From positions 14,919,906 through 14,983,905 of the forward strand of contig NC_031498.1 of the NCBI RefSeq assembly GCF_000237925.1: 64,000 nucleotides of DNA, read 5' to 3'. Source of the stretch: Schistosoma mansoni. Its lineage: Eukaryota > Platyhelminthes > Trematoda > Strigeidida > Schistosomatidae. This document shows positions 1 to 11,500 of the stretch, piece by piece; the stretch's first letter is position 1; each line of letters starts with the position of its first letter. The position numbers were made by a program, and so were the translations under genes. The notes below the pieces were generated by a model, which did no database searches, was not told the origin of the DNA, and worked only from the letters and a program-made list of their open reading frames with translations.

Positions 1-180
1 AAAGCGTCAGATATTCGCTTTTCGTCCTTTCAATTTCGTAGACAACACCGGGGCCACAAGAATGCAGTGAGTCAAACTTCCCTGACAGAGGCTATATATT
101 CGCGTGGCCATGTGAGAGAATTTTTCGAGGGGGAGCGGACTCTCCCCACTGTCGGCCGTAACAGGGCATTTGGGGGCAGT
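1..180 (+). repeat. LINE 5'-region fragment, copy A
   Basis: This stretch closely matches 355-520 on the same strand and the reverse complement of about 47300-47470. Shared landmarks are TTCGTCC-TTTC-AATTTCGT near the start, GGCCATGTGAGAG in the middle and CAGGGCATTTG-GGGG at the end. In the 47 kb copy the module continues into sequence also found at 26865-27160, next to an RTE-type endonuclease, so I read it as untranslated 5' LINE sequence. No coding capacity is claimed. Confidence 0.55.
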
Positions 181-354
181 AGTAATATTAGTAACATATT
201 AATGTGTAGATAGATATATGGTCATTAATACCTCTTAAGAATACATTGATGGACAGAATTGATAACCGACCTAAAAATAACACTAGATGAGTTAATAAAC
301 AATGTTGACTTTGAATTATTCGCTCAGATAAATTTAAGACAAATATATTCAAGC

Positions 355-520
355 GCAAGGCATTCGCTTTTCTTCCTCTCAATTTCGTAAACAACACCGG
401 GGCCACGAGGCGGCAGTGAGTAGGACTTCCCTGGCTGAGGCTATATGCGTGTGGCCATGTGAGAGCATTTCGAGAGGGAGAGCAGACTCTCGGCCATACC
501 AGGGCATTTGGGGGCACGAC
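355..520 (+). repeat. LINE 5'-region fragment, copy B
   Basis: A second copy of the 1-180 module in the same orientation, about 355 bases downstream. Bases 181-354 between the copies are AT-rich and unrecognised. The minus-strand reading frame across 188-568 is a by-product of this repeat and is not a gene. Confidence 0.55.
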
Positions 521-587
521 TGGAGAGCACTCTGGTACCTTCAATGTGATGGGTTTTTTATAACTCATCGGTCTGACTGTTGGACGT

Positions 588-870
588 AGTTATTTAGGCA
601 GATACAAACTGCCTGGTTGGAGCTCGCGCAATTATCCTAAGTAGTGGTTAGAGACTTCGCTTGACATGGTTGAAAATGGTTCCCAGTGGCACATGTATAT
701 TTTCTCTTTGTCTCCTCTTAAATCCTAAGTCACTAGATTTAAAATCTTTTTTACGATTGCACGAATTCCTATTCTCTCTGATTATATATTCTATGTTTAA
801 ACTTTTCTGATACCACTTATACTGTTACTATTCTTACTTATTTGGGATTCGTCCTGACAATTTCATATAT
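588..870 (+). mobile_element. 3' end fragment of an RTE-type LINE
   Basis: Bases from about 588 (ACTGCCTGGTTGG) to about 870 match the end of the complete LINE copy at 31490-31760, including the pyrimidine-rich 3' untranslated stretch. Only the last few codons of the reverse-transcriptase ORF and the 3' UTR are present. The CAGTCAGT-type tail seen in other copies is missing. It lies directly downstream of two 5'-type fragments, so the middle of an element may have been lost, or separate truncated copies may have landed side by side. Confidence 0.55.
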
Positions 871-1140
871 CTTGGATCATGTAAAGTGACAGATTGAATT
901 GAGTTTCACACTGAGTTTGATTAGCTAATTTTATAGTTCATACTTTTATTTTGTGGCAGATAGCGATAACTTCAAAAACTATGATCACTTCCAGTAGAGT
1001 GAATTTAAGATTAGAAATAATGCAGTAGGAATAATGAACTTTCTGGTTTTTGAATAACTTTATTAATCTTTAGTATGAGAATTAGCTCATATTTTTGTAC
1101 ATTTTTAATGTCTTTCTGGTGTCAAAATTACTAAATTCAG

Positions 1141-1778
1141 TCAAAGAAAAAAGGTCTGAGTCTCGATGAAAAGCGGCAAAGAATGTTGGATTTTTTCTAT
1201 GAGAAAGTAGGTGACTTTCCTTTTCGACATACTATTTAATTTAGAAGGACTTTTTTCAACTTAAGGAATTGGAAAGGTTATGCCAGAAAGAAAAAGGCAT
1301 CAACTCTATGTCTGTAAAGGATGTATTGATGAGCCTTGTTCATGACGGTCTGGTCGATACTGACAAAATAGGGACTAGTGTTTACTTTTGGGCGTTTCCC
1401 AGTAAAGCTGCACAAAAAGTAAGTCACATATAAGTAAGGTAGCAAACATGTTTGAATTTAGCTGAAAAACAACATAGAAAAAGTAACAGAAGATATTCAA
1501 AACACACGCTACCAAATTTCTAAGACAACGAGAGCTTTGGATGAAGCTTTGTTAAAAAGGAAAGATACAGTAAATATCCATATTAAAGAATCTTTTAACC
1601 CAGTATAGGAGGAGCGAAACAGAGTTATAAACGAGCTAACTGAACAAAAGTTGTTGCTTGAATCTCTTAGTGTAGAGCTTCAGAATTTAAAAAAATACGA
1701 TCCTGACCGCTTGTTAGAGCTAAAACAACAAGAAGTGGTGGCTGTGGACTCTGTTAATCGCTGGACGGGTAAGATATT

Positions 1779-1813
<35 letters not shown>

Positions 1814-2665
1814 TTTAATTAAAGTGATCTCATTAAGGAAACGGGAAATAAATAGGTACGACACACCGGACGTTAATTTATTCGTGTGAATTTCACCCTA
1901 GCTGCTAGTCAGTCAGTTGTGATCAGTATAATTTGGGACAATCCTGCGTTGAGCCATGTTAGCTCTACAAAGTAAAGTTAACATGAATAGCACCAATATT
2001 AGTTTGAAAAATTAAACATTAAAAAATCTATTTCGAATAGAAGAGATGAGTCTAAGGAGTTACAAGTATGAATTAACTTTGAAACTCAAGAGTTAACGGA
2101 AGATGAACGGCGAACCCATATACACCACTGTGACTGCTAATCCCAGCGTTTCTACCCACTGTTATCGTGTGGATGCCAGCTAGATGATCTGCACCTGCCA
2201 ACAGGACCCGGACCATCAGTTTTTTTCTGGTAGAGTTAGAATTACTACCAGAAAAGAACTTGAAACCATCCCCGAAATTTGATATTCGGGTGTCTAAATC
2301 ATAAGCCAATGATCTTGGATTTTCCTCACAAATCGTCTTAAACAGTTCCCATAGAGGTTGGAAATAATATTGCTTGTGCTTCTTAATGTTGTGAATAAAT
2401 GCAGTTTAGAATAAAGCACTGGGTTCGCTTTAACAATAGTTATGTTTGTAGAAAAAAGGCAACAAACCACGAAATTCATTTCACTGTGTTGCTTGTTACT
2501 GACCAAGCATTCAATTTCAACATAAATTAACGTTATTTATTTACTATTTTATCTGCAGATAATATATTTATGATCAAGTCGTGGTTAAATAACAAATTTT
2601 CCCTTGACGAAGCTACATTTTGTCGCCAGTTTGAAATACCTGAAAATTTTGACTATATCTCTTGA
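1141..2665 (+). CDS. MND1: Meiotic nuclear division protein 1 (MND1), five exons
   Basis: MND1 pairs with HOP2 (PSMC3IP) and stimulates DMC1/RAD51 strand invasion in meiotic recombination; it acts in the nucleus. Exons 1141-1206, 1245-1418, 1462-1569, 1609-1768 and 2559-2665 join in phase, and each intron is GT-AG. Introns are 38, 43, 39 and 790 bp; the last contains a TA microsatellite. The product starts [15 protein letters not shown], has the winged-helix stretch [15 protein letters not shown] and [13 protein letters not shown], a coiled-coil-forming middle (about residues 85-150), and ends [13 protein letters not shown] then [11 protein letters not shown]. The exons encode 204 residues; with a Met this equals the 205 of human MND1 as I recall it. 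No in-frame ATG precedes codon 2: an in-frame TAA lies at 1132-1134, just upstream of the AG acceptor at 1139-1140. The first codon must come from a separate cis exon or from the spliced leader. Identification is firm; the start is open. Confidence 0.93.
1782..1809. repeat. (TA)n microsatellite in the last MND1 intron
   Basis: About 14 uninterrupted TA units directly follow the exon 1609-1768 donor region. The rest of this 790-bp intron (to 2558) contains an unrecognised minus-strand open frame at 2073-2309 with no family features. Confidence 0.9.
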
Positions 2666-2924
2666 ATGTTTCATGTATATTAGAGATTTCCTTGACAAGA
2701 GATGTTATTTTATTCAATAATGACGGGGTTAAAATAATCTGCTTGTAAAGAAAACCAGGTGCTGCAATTAGTAGGATTATTTCTCACTACATAAACTGAA
2801 GTAATTTCTACCAACTAAGTGGGTTAGTCTGGATGAATAACTTAGAGGATATCTCTGTATTGAGCAATAATTTTACGTAAGTGGATAAATGAGAAAACTG
2901 AAAAACTTTTCAAGGCCTTTGGAT

Positions 2925-3607
2925 TTACTTACTTACTTACGCCTGTTACCCCTCGTGGAGGAACATAGGCCGCCCACTAGCATTCTCGATCCAACCCTGT
3001 CCTGAGCAATCCTTTCCAGTTGTTATTCATCCTTTTCATATCTGCTTCTATTTCCTGGCGTAATGTGTTCTTTGGCCTTCCTCTTTTTCGCTTTCCTTCT
3101 GGATTCCAAGTTAGGGCTTGCCTCGTGATGCAATTTGGTGATTCCTTCAATGTATGTCCTGTCAACTTCCAACGTCTTTTCCTAGTTTCCTCTTCAGCTG
3201 GAAGCTGGTTTGTCCTCTCCCACAGAAGGCTGTTACTGATAGTATCCGGCCAGTGAATGTTAAGTATTTTGAGAAGACAACTATTTATAAATACTGGTAG
3301 CTTCTTGACGATAGTTGTGGTAGTTCTCCACGTTTCAGACCCGTACAGTAGGACTGTCTTGACGTTCGAATTGAAGATTCTCACTTTGATATTGCTTGAC
3401 AGTTGTTTTTGAGTCCCATATGTTTAATTGTAGAAATGCGGTCCCTGCTTTGCCAATCCTCACCTATACGTCTGCATCAGGCATATCTTTACTCTTTGTG
3501 TTGCTACAGATAATGAATTCCCTAAGTTTATCTCTCAGCTTGTTTTCGTTTACACATTTCAGTTTATTAACAGACTCCGGATCATTACTGATACTTAGAA
3601 GCTAATT
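2925..3607 (-). mobile_element. 3' end of an RTE-type LINE (endonuclease-RT family)
   Basis: Minus-strand frame 3384-2977 reads [16 protein letters not shown], then [32 protein letters not shown] and [20 protein letters not shown]. This is the C-terminal region after the RT domain of the flatworm RTE family often annotated by similarity to craniofacial development protein 2. Similar RT sequence runs on in another frame towards 3600 (matching 25480-25540). The 3' UTR ends in tandem GTAAGTAAGTAA units (plus strand 2925-2940), the usual RTE microsatellite tail. The copy is 5'-truncated and frame-disrupted. Confidence 0.85.
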
Positions 3608-4359
3608 TTCCTATTGCGTTATTTTTAAGAGTGTTTACTTAAATTTGTTCGACAAACGTATTGGTGTAAGGAGAAATAGAGAAGCGATGATGAGCAACAG
3701 AAGCTACTTCCAAGGACATCGCTACACTTAATTCAAAGTCTCTAAAGTACTAACATTTAGTTTTGTCCCTGCTTTTTTATGTTATGAGCTTTCGTGTAAC
3801 GTATATATCAATGTAATAATCTTCATTCCAAAATTACTGAAGTTCTGACGTAACCTTTGCACTCCATCTTTCTACTCTAATGCCCTAGATTGGACACAAC
3901 TGTTTTTCTTATTCTTTATGAGTTGCGGTTTTGCTAGCCAGACATTTAACCTTCTGTGCAATTCTTACCTTTCCTATCTTGCCAACCCACTAATCAGGTA
4001 ATACGTCAGTTCGAGAACAGTTTTCTTTTCTCTGCTCTCAACACCCTCCAATCACAATTTAACTCATGCATTCGCTAGCCTCAAGGTTATACTCAATAAC
4101 CCGTCGCCTCAATACCTTAAACTAGGTTGAGACAATTCTCTTTCGTACATTAGTGGGCAGCCGGATCAATGACATAACACATATACTCTCAAACTACATG
4201 AAATTCTGTGTTTCATCGACGTTGTCAGACAGTTAACAAAATAAGCTTTATGTAATTTTTAATGTGTAGTATAATCTCACGTACACATGAATGATAGCGA
4301 ATTAAATAAATGTATGTTTGAAGAACAGTTATTTATTTTACTTCCAACAATGGTTGTTC
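3608..4359. other. No recognisable feature
   Basis: AT-rich sequence between a LINE 3' end and an LTR-element fossil. I see no host exon, RNA gene or structured repeat. Short frames here lack any motif. Confidence 0.5.
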
Positions 4360-5971
4360 TTATTTCATATTTACGAATGGAATAGTTCGACCGGTGCAAA
4401 AGTAAGTGATCATTTTCCTCATTGATATATCTTCAAATGTATTGGAGGTTGTATAGTGATGGATAATGTTCGCAAATATTGCAGCATATTCAACTGCAGA
4501 GAACACAATATGAGCTAGAATAGAAACAACGAAGATCGTGGGAGACGGTTCGCAGAGTGGGCTCTGACAGGTCGCTACTAGACTCAGCGAATTTGTGCAG
4601 GATCTAGGGACAGGCTTTCTAGTACTTCTAGAGCGATTTAGCTTCCTTTTTCGACAAAATCCATCTTTGTGGCTCACAGCTTTACACTTCCTGCAGCGAT
4701 GATGTTTATACGGACAGCTTCAAATATAATGCCACGTACCACAGTGCCAGCAAGGAGCAGGAGGATTCGTCTTTGTCTGTTAGACTGAGTTCGAGTAAGA
4801 TGAACTAGGTATAGCTGGGGCGGATTTAACCGGGTTGGGTGGTTGTTGGACTACATATACTTCAGCGCGATCGGAAGCACTACTCTGAACCATCGTAGTG
4901 TCGTGCTGCAGATTTTCGTTTGCAATATCATTAAGAGTCAGTTTAGGGTCTTGGTCCAATCGACTGAGCAACCGTGTTCTGATGTTACTGAACTTTTGCG
5001 ATTGGAGACTGCTTATGAGAATGAGGGCTTTAAGCTGATCTTCAGCTAGCGACCTCAACCGAAAGCGTTCGCATTCGCGGTTGACAATGCCCACATGTGT
5101 CAGAAAATCGGCGTCTTCGTTCATGGTCAGTTTCAAACATCGGTAGGATGTGATGAATATTGAGGAGTTATCACTGAACTGTTGGCTCAAAGACTGGATA
5201 GTGTCCGAGAATGAGCGGTCGCGTGGGTTTAGAGGCAGAATCAAGTTAAAATATCTATCCAGTTCACTAGGACCCAGCTTTCGAAGCAGCGAGCGGACTT
5301 TCCAAGCATCATCTTGATTAGCGAAATCAAATTTAAATAAGTCTTTATAACTCCGGAACCACATATCAAACGTGACATTGTATTCAGGATCGTAATGAAT
5401 CTCAGAGATGCTGCTCGCAATACCATCAACTGAAGGTGCAATAGTGGTAGGATTAGAGGTGCTTCGTTGAGTGTTAGGCGTAATTTTTGCTTCCGTTGAC
5501 ATCTAGATAAGTTTCATCTGCTGCTCCAGCAATAATTCGACTTTTAAGGGATCCATATTTGAACCAGCTTCGTTGTCAATTTGAAGTCTGTGGACGGAAC
5601 AAGGACTTGTGATCAGAGACCCATAAGCTATCTATTCTGACGCGACCCAGTCCCGCTAACTAGAGTGAGAAGTCCAAGTTAGAAATGGGGAAGATAAATT
5701 CCGTAAGCAGCTAGAAGCACATGCAATCGCAACAGGAATAAATCAAACGTATATATATACAGCATAAAGTTGTATTGGGAAGCATTACAAAATAGCGTAT
5801 TAAAAGATACAACGGACAAATAGCGTTTAAGATTTTCCCAAATGGGAAATACGACTTGACGGTGAAAAAGAGCGCTCTTGGCGCAAAAACAAAGAAATTC
5901 AAATTTTCAAAAAGAAATTGCAAAAATAAGTCATTTACCAAGTGAGTTATGGGGATTTAACATCCCCAACA
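4360..5971 (-). mobile_element. Gypsy-type LTR retrotransposon fossil: LTR plus gag
   Basis: Fossil of a Gypsy-like element on the minus strand. Its LTR occupies about 5620-5971, beginning TGTTGGGG when read on its own strand, and a diverged copy of this LTR stands alone at about 37806-38083. A gag frame follows (5502-4780, about 240 residues: polar N-terminus, then a capsid-like helical region around DMWFRSYKDLF and RLRSLAEDQLKALILISSL). After it come zinc-knuckle remnants (CWHCG...HHRCRKC) to about 4620. No protease, RT, integrase or second LTR is recognisable here, so the element is broken and partial, and moderately old judging by LTR divergence. Confidence 0.75.
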
Positions 5972-8439
5972 TTGTCATTCTCATCTTCCTTACATTCGTA
6001 AATATAATAATAGCATACTCACACTACTTTTCTATTCATGCTAATACGATTATTTGTAAGCTATTTAGTTCATGAAATAATTCTTTGAATTCTTCGTACT
6101 GTTTCTGATACTTCAGTTTCTTTTCTTTCATCTGATATGCACACCGTGCATATACTTGCTGCTCCATAACTATATGATATTACTAATTATAAGGCTACTA
6201 CATTATTTATGGATATCCCAGATCATTTTGCCTGATGGGAAGTTGTAAACTGTACTTTATCCTTGAAATTTCGTGTTTCCAGCTACAATGAATGTCGAAA
6301 CCAAATATTAGAAGTATATCCACTAAAGAAACTACAAAAACTGATAGGCATTGAATAAATCAAGATTTTTAACGATGAGTAGTCGAGCGCTTCTTTATAA
6401 ACTGCTGGGAACATCCAAACTAATTGTTAAAGCTCTTGATTATGAGATATTAGCTTAACGTTTAATAAAAATTAGCCAGTCCAATTATCAGCTGTAAGTG
6501 ATTCCAGTTACTGAGCCATTATGTTTTGGTTTCTCGACAACTTCTACAACTGCACACAAACCATTTAAAACTTTGGTAAGTATCGCTGGCGCGTTGGAAT
6601 AAGTCGAACTATTGAAGTTGTTACATTAAAAGCCCCACTGCTTTACTGTTCGTATGACCTACGTCTCTTGTAAAACATAAAGGATGCGTACTGACTTAGA
6701 TTAATACTGTAGATAATGATAGTTGGGATTCCGCTGACACTTCATATTTGTGACTAACTCGGTTGGTAACATCACTTCCAGGAATACAAGCAATAACATC
6801 CTGGAAACCAAGAGAAAGGCAGCTGTGCTACACTTGGAATTCCACACTTTACTTCCAAAAAAATCACGCAGACATTTAGACCCCTTGAATTTTATTCACA
6901 CGGATTAGTTTTAGGTCTTTAACTGTTAATGGCCAAATCCTGTGGTAAAACCAGTTAAAAACAAACAAGCCTTTTATGGTCTGGTGACTCAGTTCCTTCG
7001 CGGTGCAACTGCACGAGACAGACTAATTTTTGTTTAACGATTTATGCGACAGAGCAATTGTACTCACACAAGTATCCGATATGATTAAAGTCAGAAAGTA
7101 AAACAATGCAAACGATTAACATTCCTACACTAGTCTATCTGATTAAAAATATGACTTATACTTATATTAAAGCGAAGAATTAAAACGCAAATGATGTTGA
7201 AATACGAGTGGTCTCAACATATTTTTATTTCTTGCAAATTATCTCAAGTGGTGGTCAATGTCCTTTTATTAAAATACATGTAAATGGTACTTTTTTAATG
7301 AAGTAGTAACTAATTACCGATTAATTTAGCATTGCACAACATCGATCAGTGCGCGGTCATAACAAATCTTATGAATTTTCAAAGTTCCTGGTTAAATTAG
7401 CAGTTCCAAGTTAAATCCAATATTAGATATTAACTCTCAATTAGTATGTAATATTGAAATATGACATTTCACAGAAAGTTGAGCATTATTTATCATATTA
7501 TCTTAATTTGAATGCTGAATGTTTTTTTTTGTTTTATTGAAAAAGAATTATGTAAATAGCTAAGTTCATTATAACAGAAACACAGCGAGAAAGATCACGT
7601 CAATGCACAAAGTTCATTAGCTCTAGTTAAATTGAATCATAGAGAGAAACAAGTAGAACATAATATTCAATATAGGGAAAATTAAAGAAACTGAAAGATT
7701 TTAATCACAAAATGAGTGTCTTCTGTAAACACTAGGAGGAATTTATGCTACACAAATAAGGAGCAGGTGGAAAAATAGGAATGAACATGCCGATTAAATA
7801 TAAACAGATGTGATGTTCTTTATTCCCAAAAGCAAATAACTGATCAAGAACATTTATGGAGAAAAAAACAACCATGAATCAAATAGCAGGATTTAGTTTG
7901 TATACCTGATGTAAGAAATTAGAGTAACGTTTGGATTCAACTGTATAATTTTGTTTGCTAATAAGTAGAAGTAAATAGCTATCAGATGCAACTGGATGGA
8001 GTCAAATGAGAAAAGTGAACTACAGTCACACTAAATAGTTATTAATACAGTATACGTGGATGGAAAAGTGTTAGTACCGATAAGCATCAGACTAGGTTCT
8101 ACGAATTTGTTTCATGATCATTCACAGAAATCAGAGTAGGACACAAGAAAAATATGTATTTCTGAAAAAGGGTAACTTCTTGAAAATTATAGACAGTGAT
8201 GAGAATGTCTTTGAATTATTGGAAAAAGATTACAAATCTAAATGTGTGCATACTAATCTTGAATATGGATAATACTCAAGATATTGTAACTGTTGTAGAA
8301 GTACAAGAATAACCCCGTGTCTGTAACACGGAAACAAATAATATCTATCACGATTAGTTTAGTTATTCACTGGCAAGAAAAAGATAATTAAAAATAATTC
8401 GGTGAATATGTATATCCCTTTCCTCTGCACTTATGAAGA
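5972..8439. other. Intergenic AT-rich DNA downstream of OSBP
   Basis: About 2.5 kb between the LTR fossil and the OSBP stop codon. I see no exon, RNA gene or identifiable repeat. The OSBP 3' UTR must lie in its right-hand part, but I could not fix a poly(A) site. Confidence 0.5.
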
Positions 8440-8585
8440 TTAGTAGATCTTCGGGCACATTGACCAATCATGAATTAATTTGTGCTCCCAGTATTTTCCA
8501 GTAAATATATACGTTTCTTTGTTTGTGAATTGATCGAATTCTTTTGTAAACCATAGTGGTTTATGCTGGCTATCAACAATATCGA
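8440..8585 (-). CDS. OSBP: OSBP exon 10 (terminal)
   Basis: Minus-strand acceptor TTCCAG precedes 8585. The exon completes a phase-1 codon from exon 9 and encodes HKPLWFTKEFDQF, then GKYWEHK and DWSMCPKIY before TAA at 8440-8442. This matches the invariant C-terminus of animal OSBP (GEYWE...DW..CP.I). The exon is only 146 bp. Confidence 0.92.
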
Positions 8586-11500
8586 CTGGAAAAATTTAAT
8601 CAATGAATAATCATTAGTAAACATGACATTGATCGCACGAAGCAGGATATGTTAATAATAGAATTCAATAGACAAGTACAGATTCGTTTACTCGACCTTA
8701 AGTCATAGTGTAGTGTGGTCTAATTATATCTATATAAGTAGTATATGGCGGTGGTCAGACATAGAATATATTTTGGCAGAAGACCGATAAGGAAAGAACT
8801 GAAATGAAGTGCAATTGTTAGGAAAATGCATGAACAATGGAATTAGAGAGGATGAACTGACATTTACAGAAGGAACAGTGAAGATTGAGACAATTGATTG
8901 TTATTTTGCAAATTTACTGTTTGCTGTATGGTTATCAGAATTTAGTGAGATAGTCTGTAATTTGTGCCTAAATACACTCGATTTTCCCCAACCGGTGTTC
9001 TGTTCACTACATTTGGTGTCGCTGCCAACCAGGAGGGGGAAGGGTGCTGTTCTGCAGACGCCACTGCGTGTCTGGAGTTTAGGTGCTAGTTGGGGCAGTC
9101 TGGCGCGGAGAGGTGACGTCGAGTGGAGTGTTCTGGCGGGGCGGCATAGGCTGTAGCAAGAGCTGTCAACGGAGAGGAGCAGTGGGACATGCGGCTGCTG
9201 GGCGGACATCGGATGTAGATGGCTCAGCAGGCCGGTGGAGTACGGGCGTTGAACGTCCCGGGTGGATGTCGGATGTTGATGCCCCGGCAGGTCGACGGAG
9301 CTATGGAGGTCAACGCGCCGCAGACTCGACATTCTAACAAAGAAACCTAATGGGTAACTTAAAAATCACCATAACACGCTACTTGTGTATTTGATTGTTA
9401 TGTCCCGATAACAATAGTGAATGGTAACTTCTGGATGCATTTATGGACCAATAATATGCATATAATTCTTATTGTATAATTGCTAAATAACGAAACTATT
9501 CATATTAGTGTTCCCCTTATTATAAGCTTTATTTTGACCTATTGACTACCATTACCATACTTGAATTATCCTTAGTCTATTAATTGCTGCCTCCCACATT
9601 CACAGCCACATTTGGCTAAATCTTGTGCAAATGTTATTTTCTATTTTATGATGTGGTCGGTCTGTTTGATATATAAACTCAGTATGTTTGAAATACAATG
9701 ATTCATACCGCAGAGGCTGTTATTGGTGTTTTGAACTTAACTTGCTGGGCTAGGCAGAAGCAGGATCGATAAGCACTCTAGACTGATCTTACGGTTTTTG
9801 TGTGTCACTGTTTCAATCGATAATTCGCTGCTCTCTGATTGGCGGTCTTATCACGTCATACGTTAGCAAGGCATCCATTCGGACACAAGTTATAACATTG
9901 ATGTGTTACAAACTGTTAAATAACGATAAGTTATTTCAAATATTCTAAATACTTCTAAAAATATTTTTCTCACGTAAACAACTTTATTGAATCCTCAAGT
10001 TTTGTGTTCCGAAGAATAGTCAAAAACGAAACTATTCAGTACATACATAAGGAAATGATAATGGTATTTATGCAAAACAACACAAATGGTATTCACATGC
10101 CTAAACTCTAAATAAAAAAAACAAGATTAGATATATGAAAAAGCAAGAAACTCACTAACGCTTGAGAACTTACGAAAGTTACTGACAGACGGGCTTGATT
10201 GACTGTTATATTGTTCAGAAACGGAGCTATCAGATTTACTGTGTGTGTCACTAGTTTCGTCCTGTTTACTAGAAGCAAGTGACTGTGCGGCTAACTCGGC
10301 AGCCATTTGACGTCTTCGTTGGCGCTGTAGTTCTTCAAGTTCTACTTTCGCCCTGTTAGCTTCGTCCCAACGACCGGCTTCCATAAGACGTTGATCAGGA
10401 CGCAGACGAGAATCAGTAGGGCAAACATCCTCCTCAGGTTCGTTCAGCTGCAATGCTAAACGCGTGAAACAATACATTCGTTCTGCATCCGGTGGTAAAG
10501 GATTACTTTGCCACAGAACACGTGCAGGTCCAGTTTCCAATACTGGTTTTCCATTGCGTGAATGTCTAGTACTCACTACAGGTGCATACTCGAGTGAATC
10601 ATCCCATGTACCATTTAAAACATACCGTACATCACCAGACTTGTCAAGTACAGCACCTGTAACCTAGAACAAAGCGAAAAACATTAAAAAAAAACAGATA
10701 TTAGACATCAAACACGTAAGCTTCGAAATTTCAAATAGACTGATAATGACTAATTTTTACGAAATTTTCTCTGGTATGAATATGCCATGAGCGTTGCTAA
10801 TATAGAATAAGATAGCACAAAAGTGCTGTCATTAGCCCTTGTTGAGGAGTCAATGGTACATTTTCAATCATATGTTGTTTCGAGAATGGATGTCCCTTAA
10901 ATGGGAACACGAACTATAAAACTAGAAGAATTTTCAGAAGACGAAGAGGTGATTTATAGGGCATAAGTACAATACTTATTCACAATGAATCATGGTGACT
11001 TATTTAGATCGCTTTGAAAACTGGTAGACCAAACAACTAAACAGTGAGCAGACGTTGCTGAACACTCAGCTTATAGGTCGAAATACAGCAGCTGATGTTT
11101 ATGTGCAACAATTAATATGTGATATGATACAATCCGGAATGTCATTTGTCGCAATTATCTGACAGAAATTCAAGAACTATCCTTCATCCCAACCTTAGTA
11201 GCGAATGAACACCAGATTTTGACTTGATATTACTTAAAATGCCTGTAACTATTTCTCAAATATCTTGGTTAATCTTAAACTATTTTATGAAATTCATCTG
11301 AATATCAGATATTAAAATAATTTCTAGATTGGAACCCAGTTATAATTGTTAATCTACTTAGAATAAAAAAAGACAATTGAAAGACAACAACTCACCCGAC
11401 GTGGTTTGTCATTAGAAAAATATGAATACGGTTTGTAAGAGAGATGACACTTTTCACCTGTATTATGATTTATAATATCCATTTCACCACTATTATCAAT

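Noticed and set aside
188-568. A 126-codon minus-strand gene
   Set aside because: It lies over a dispersed repeat whose other copies do not keep the frame.
2073-2506. Minus-strand genes inside the last MND1 intron
   Set aside because: Short frames, no recognisable domain, no splice support. Kept as intron sequence.
8901-9337. Long overlapping open frames on both strands
   Set aside because: They arise from GC-rich tandem sequence, which lacks stops in several frames. No family motif or splice context.
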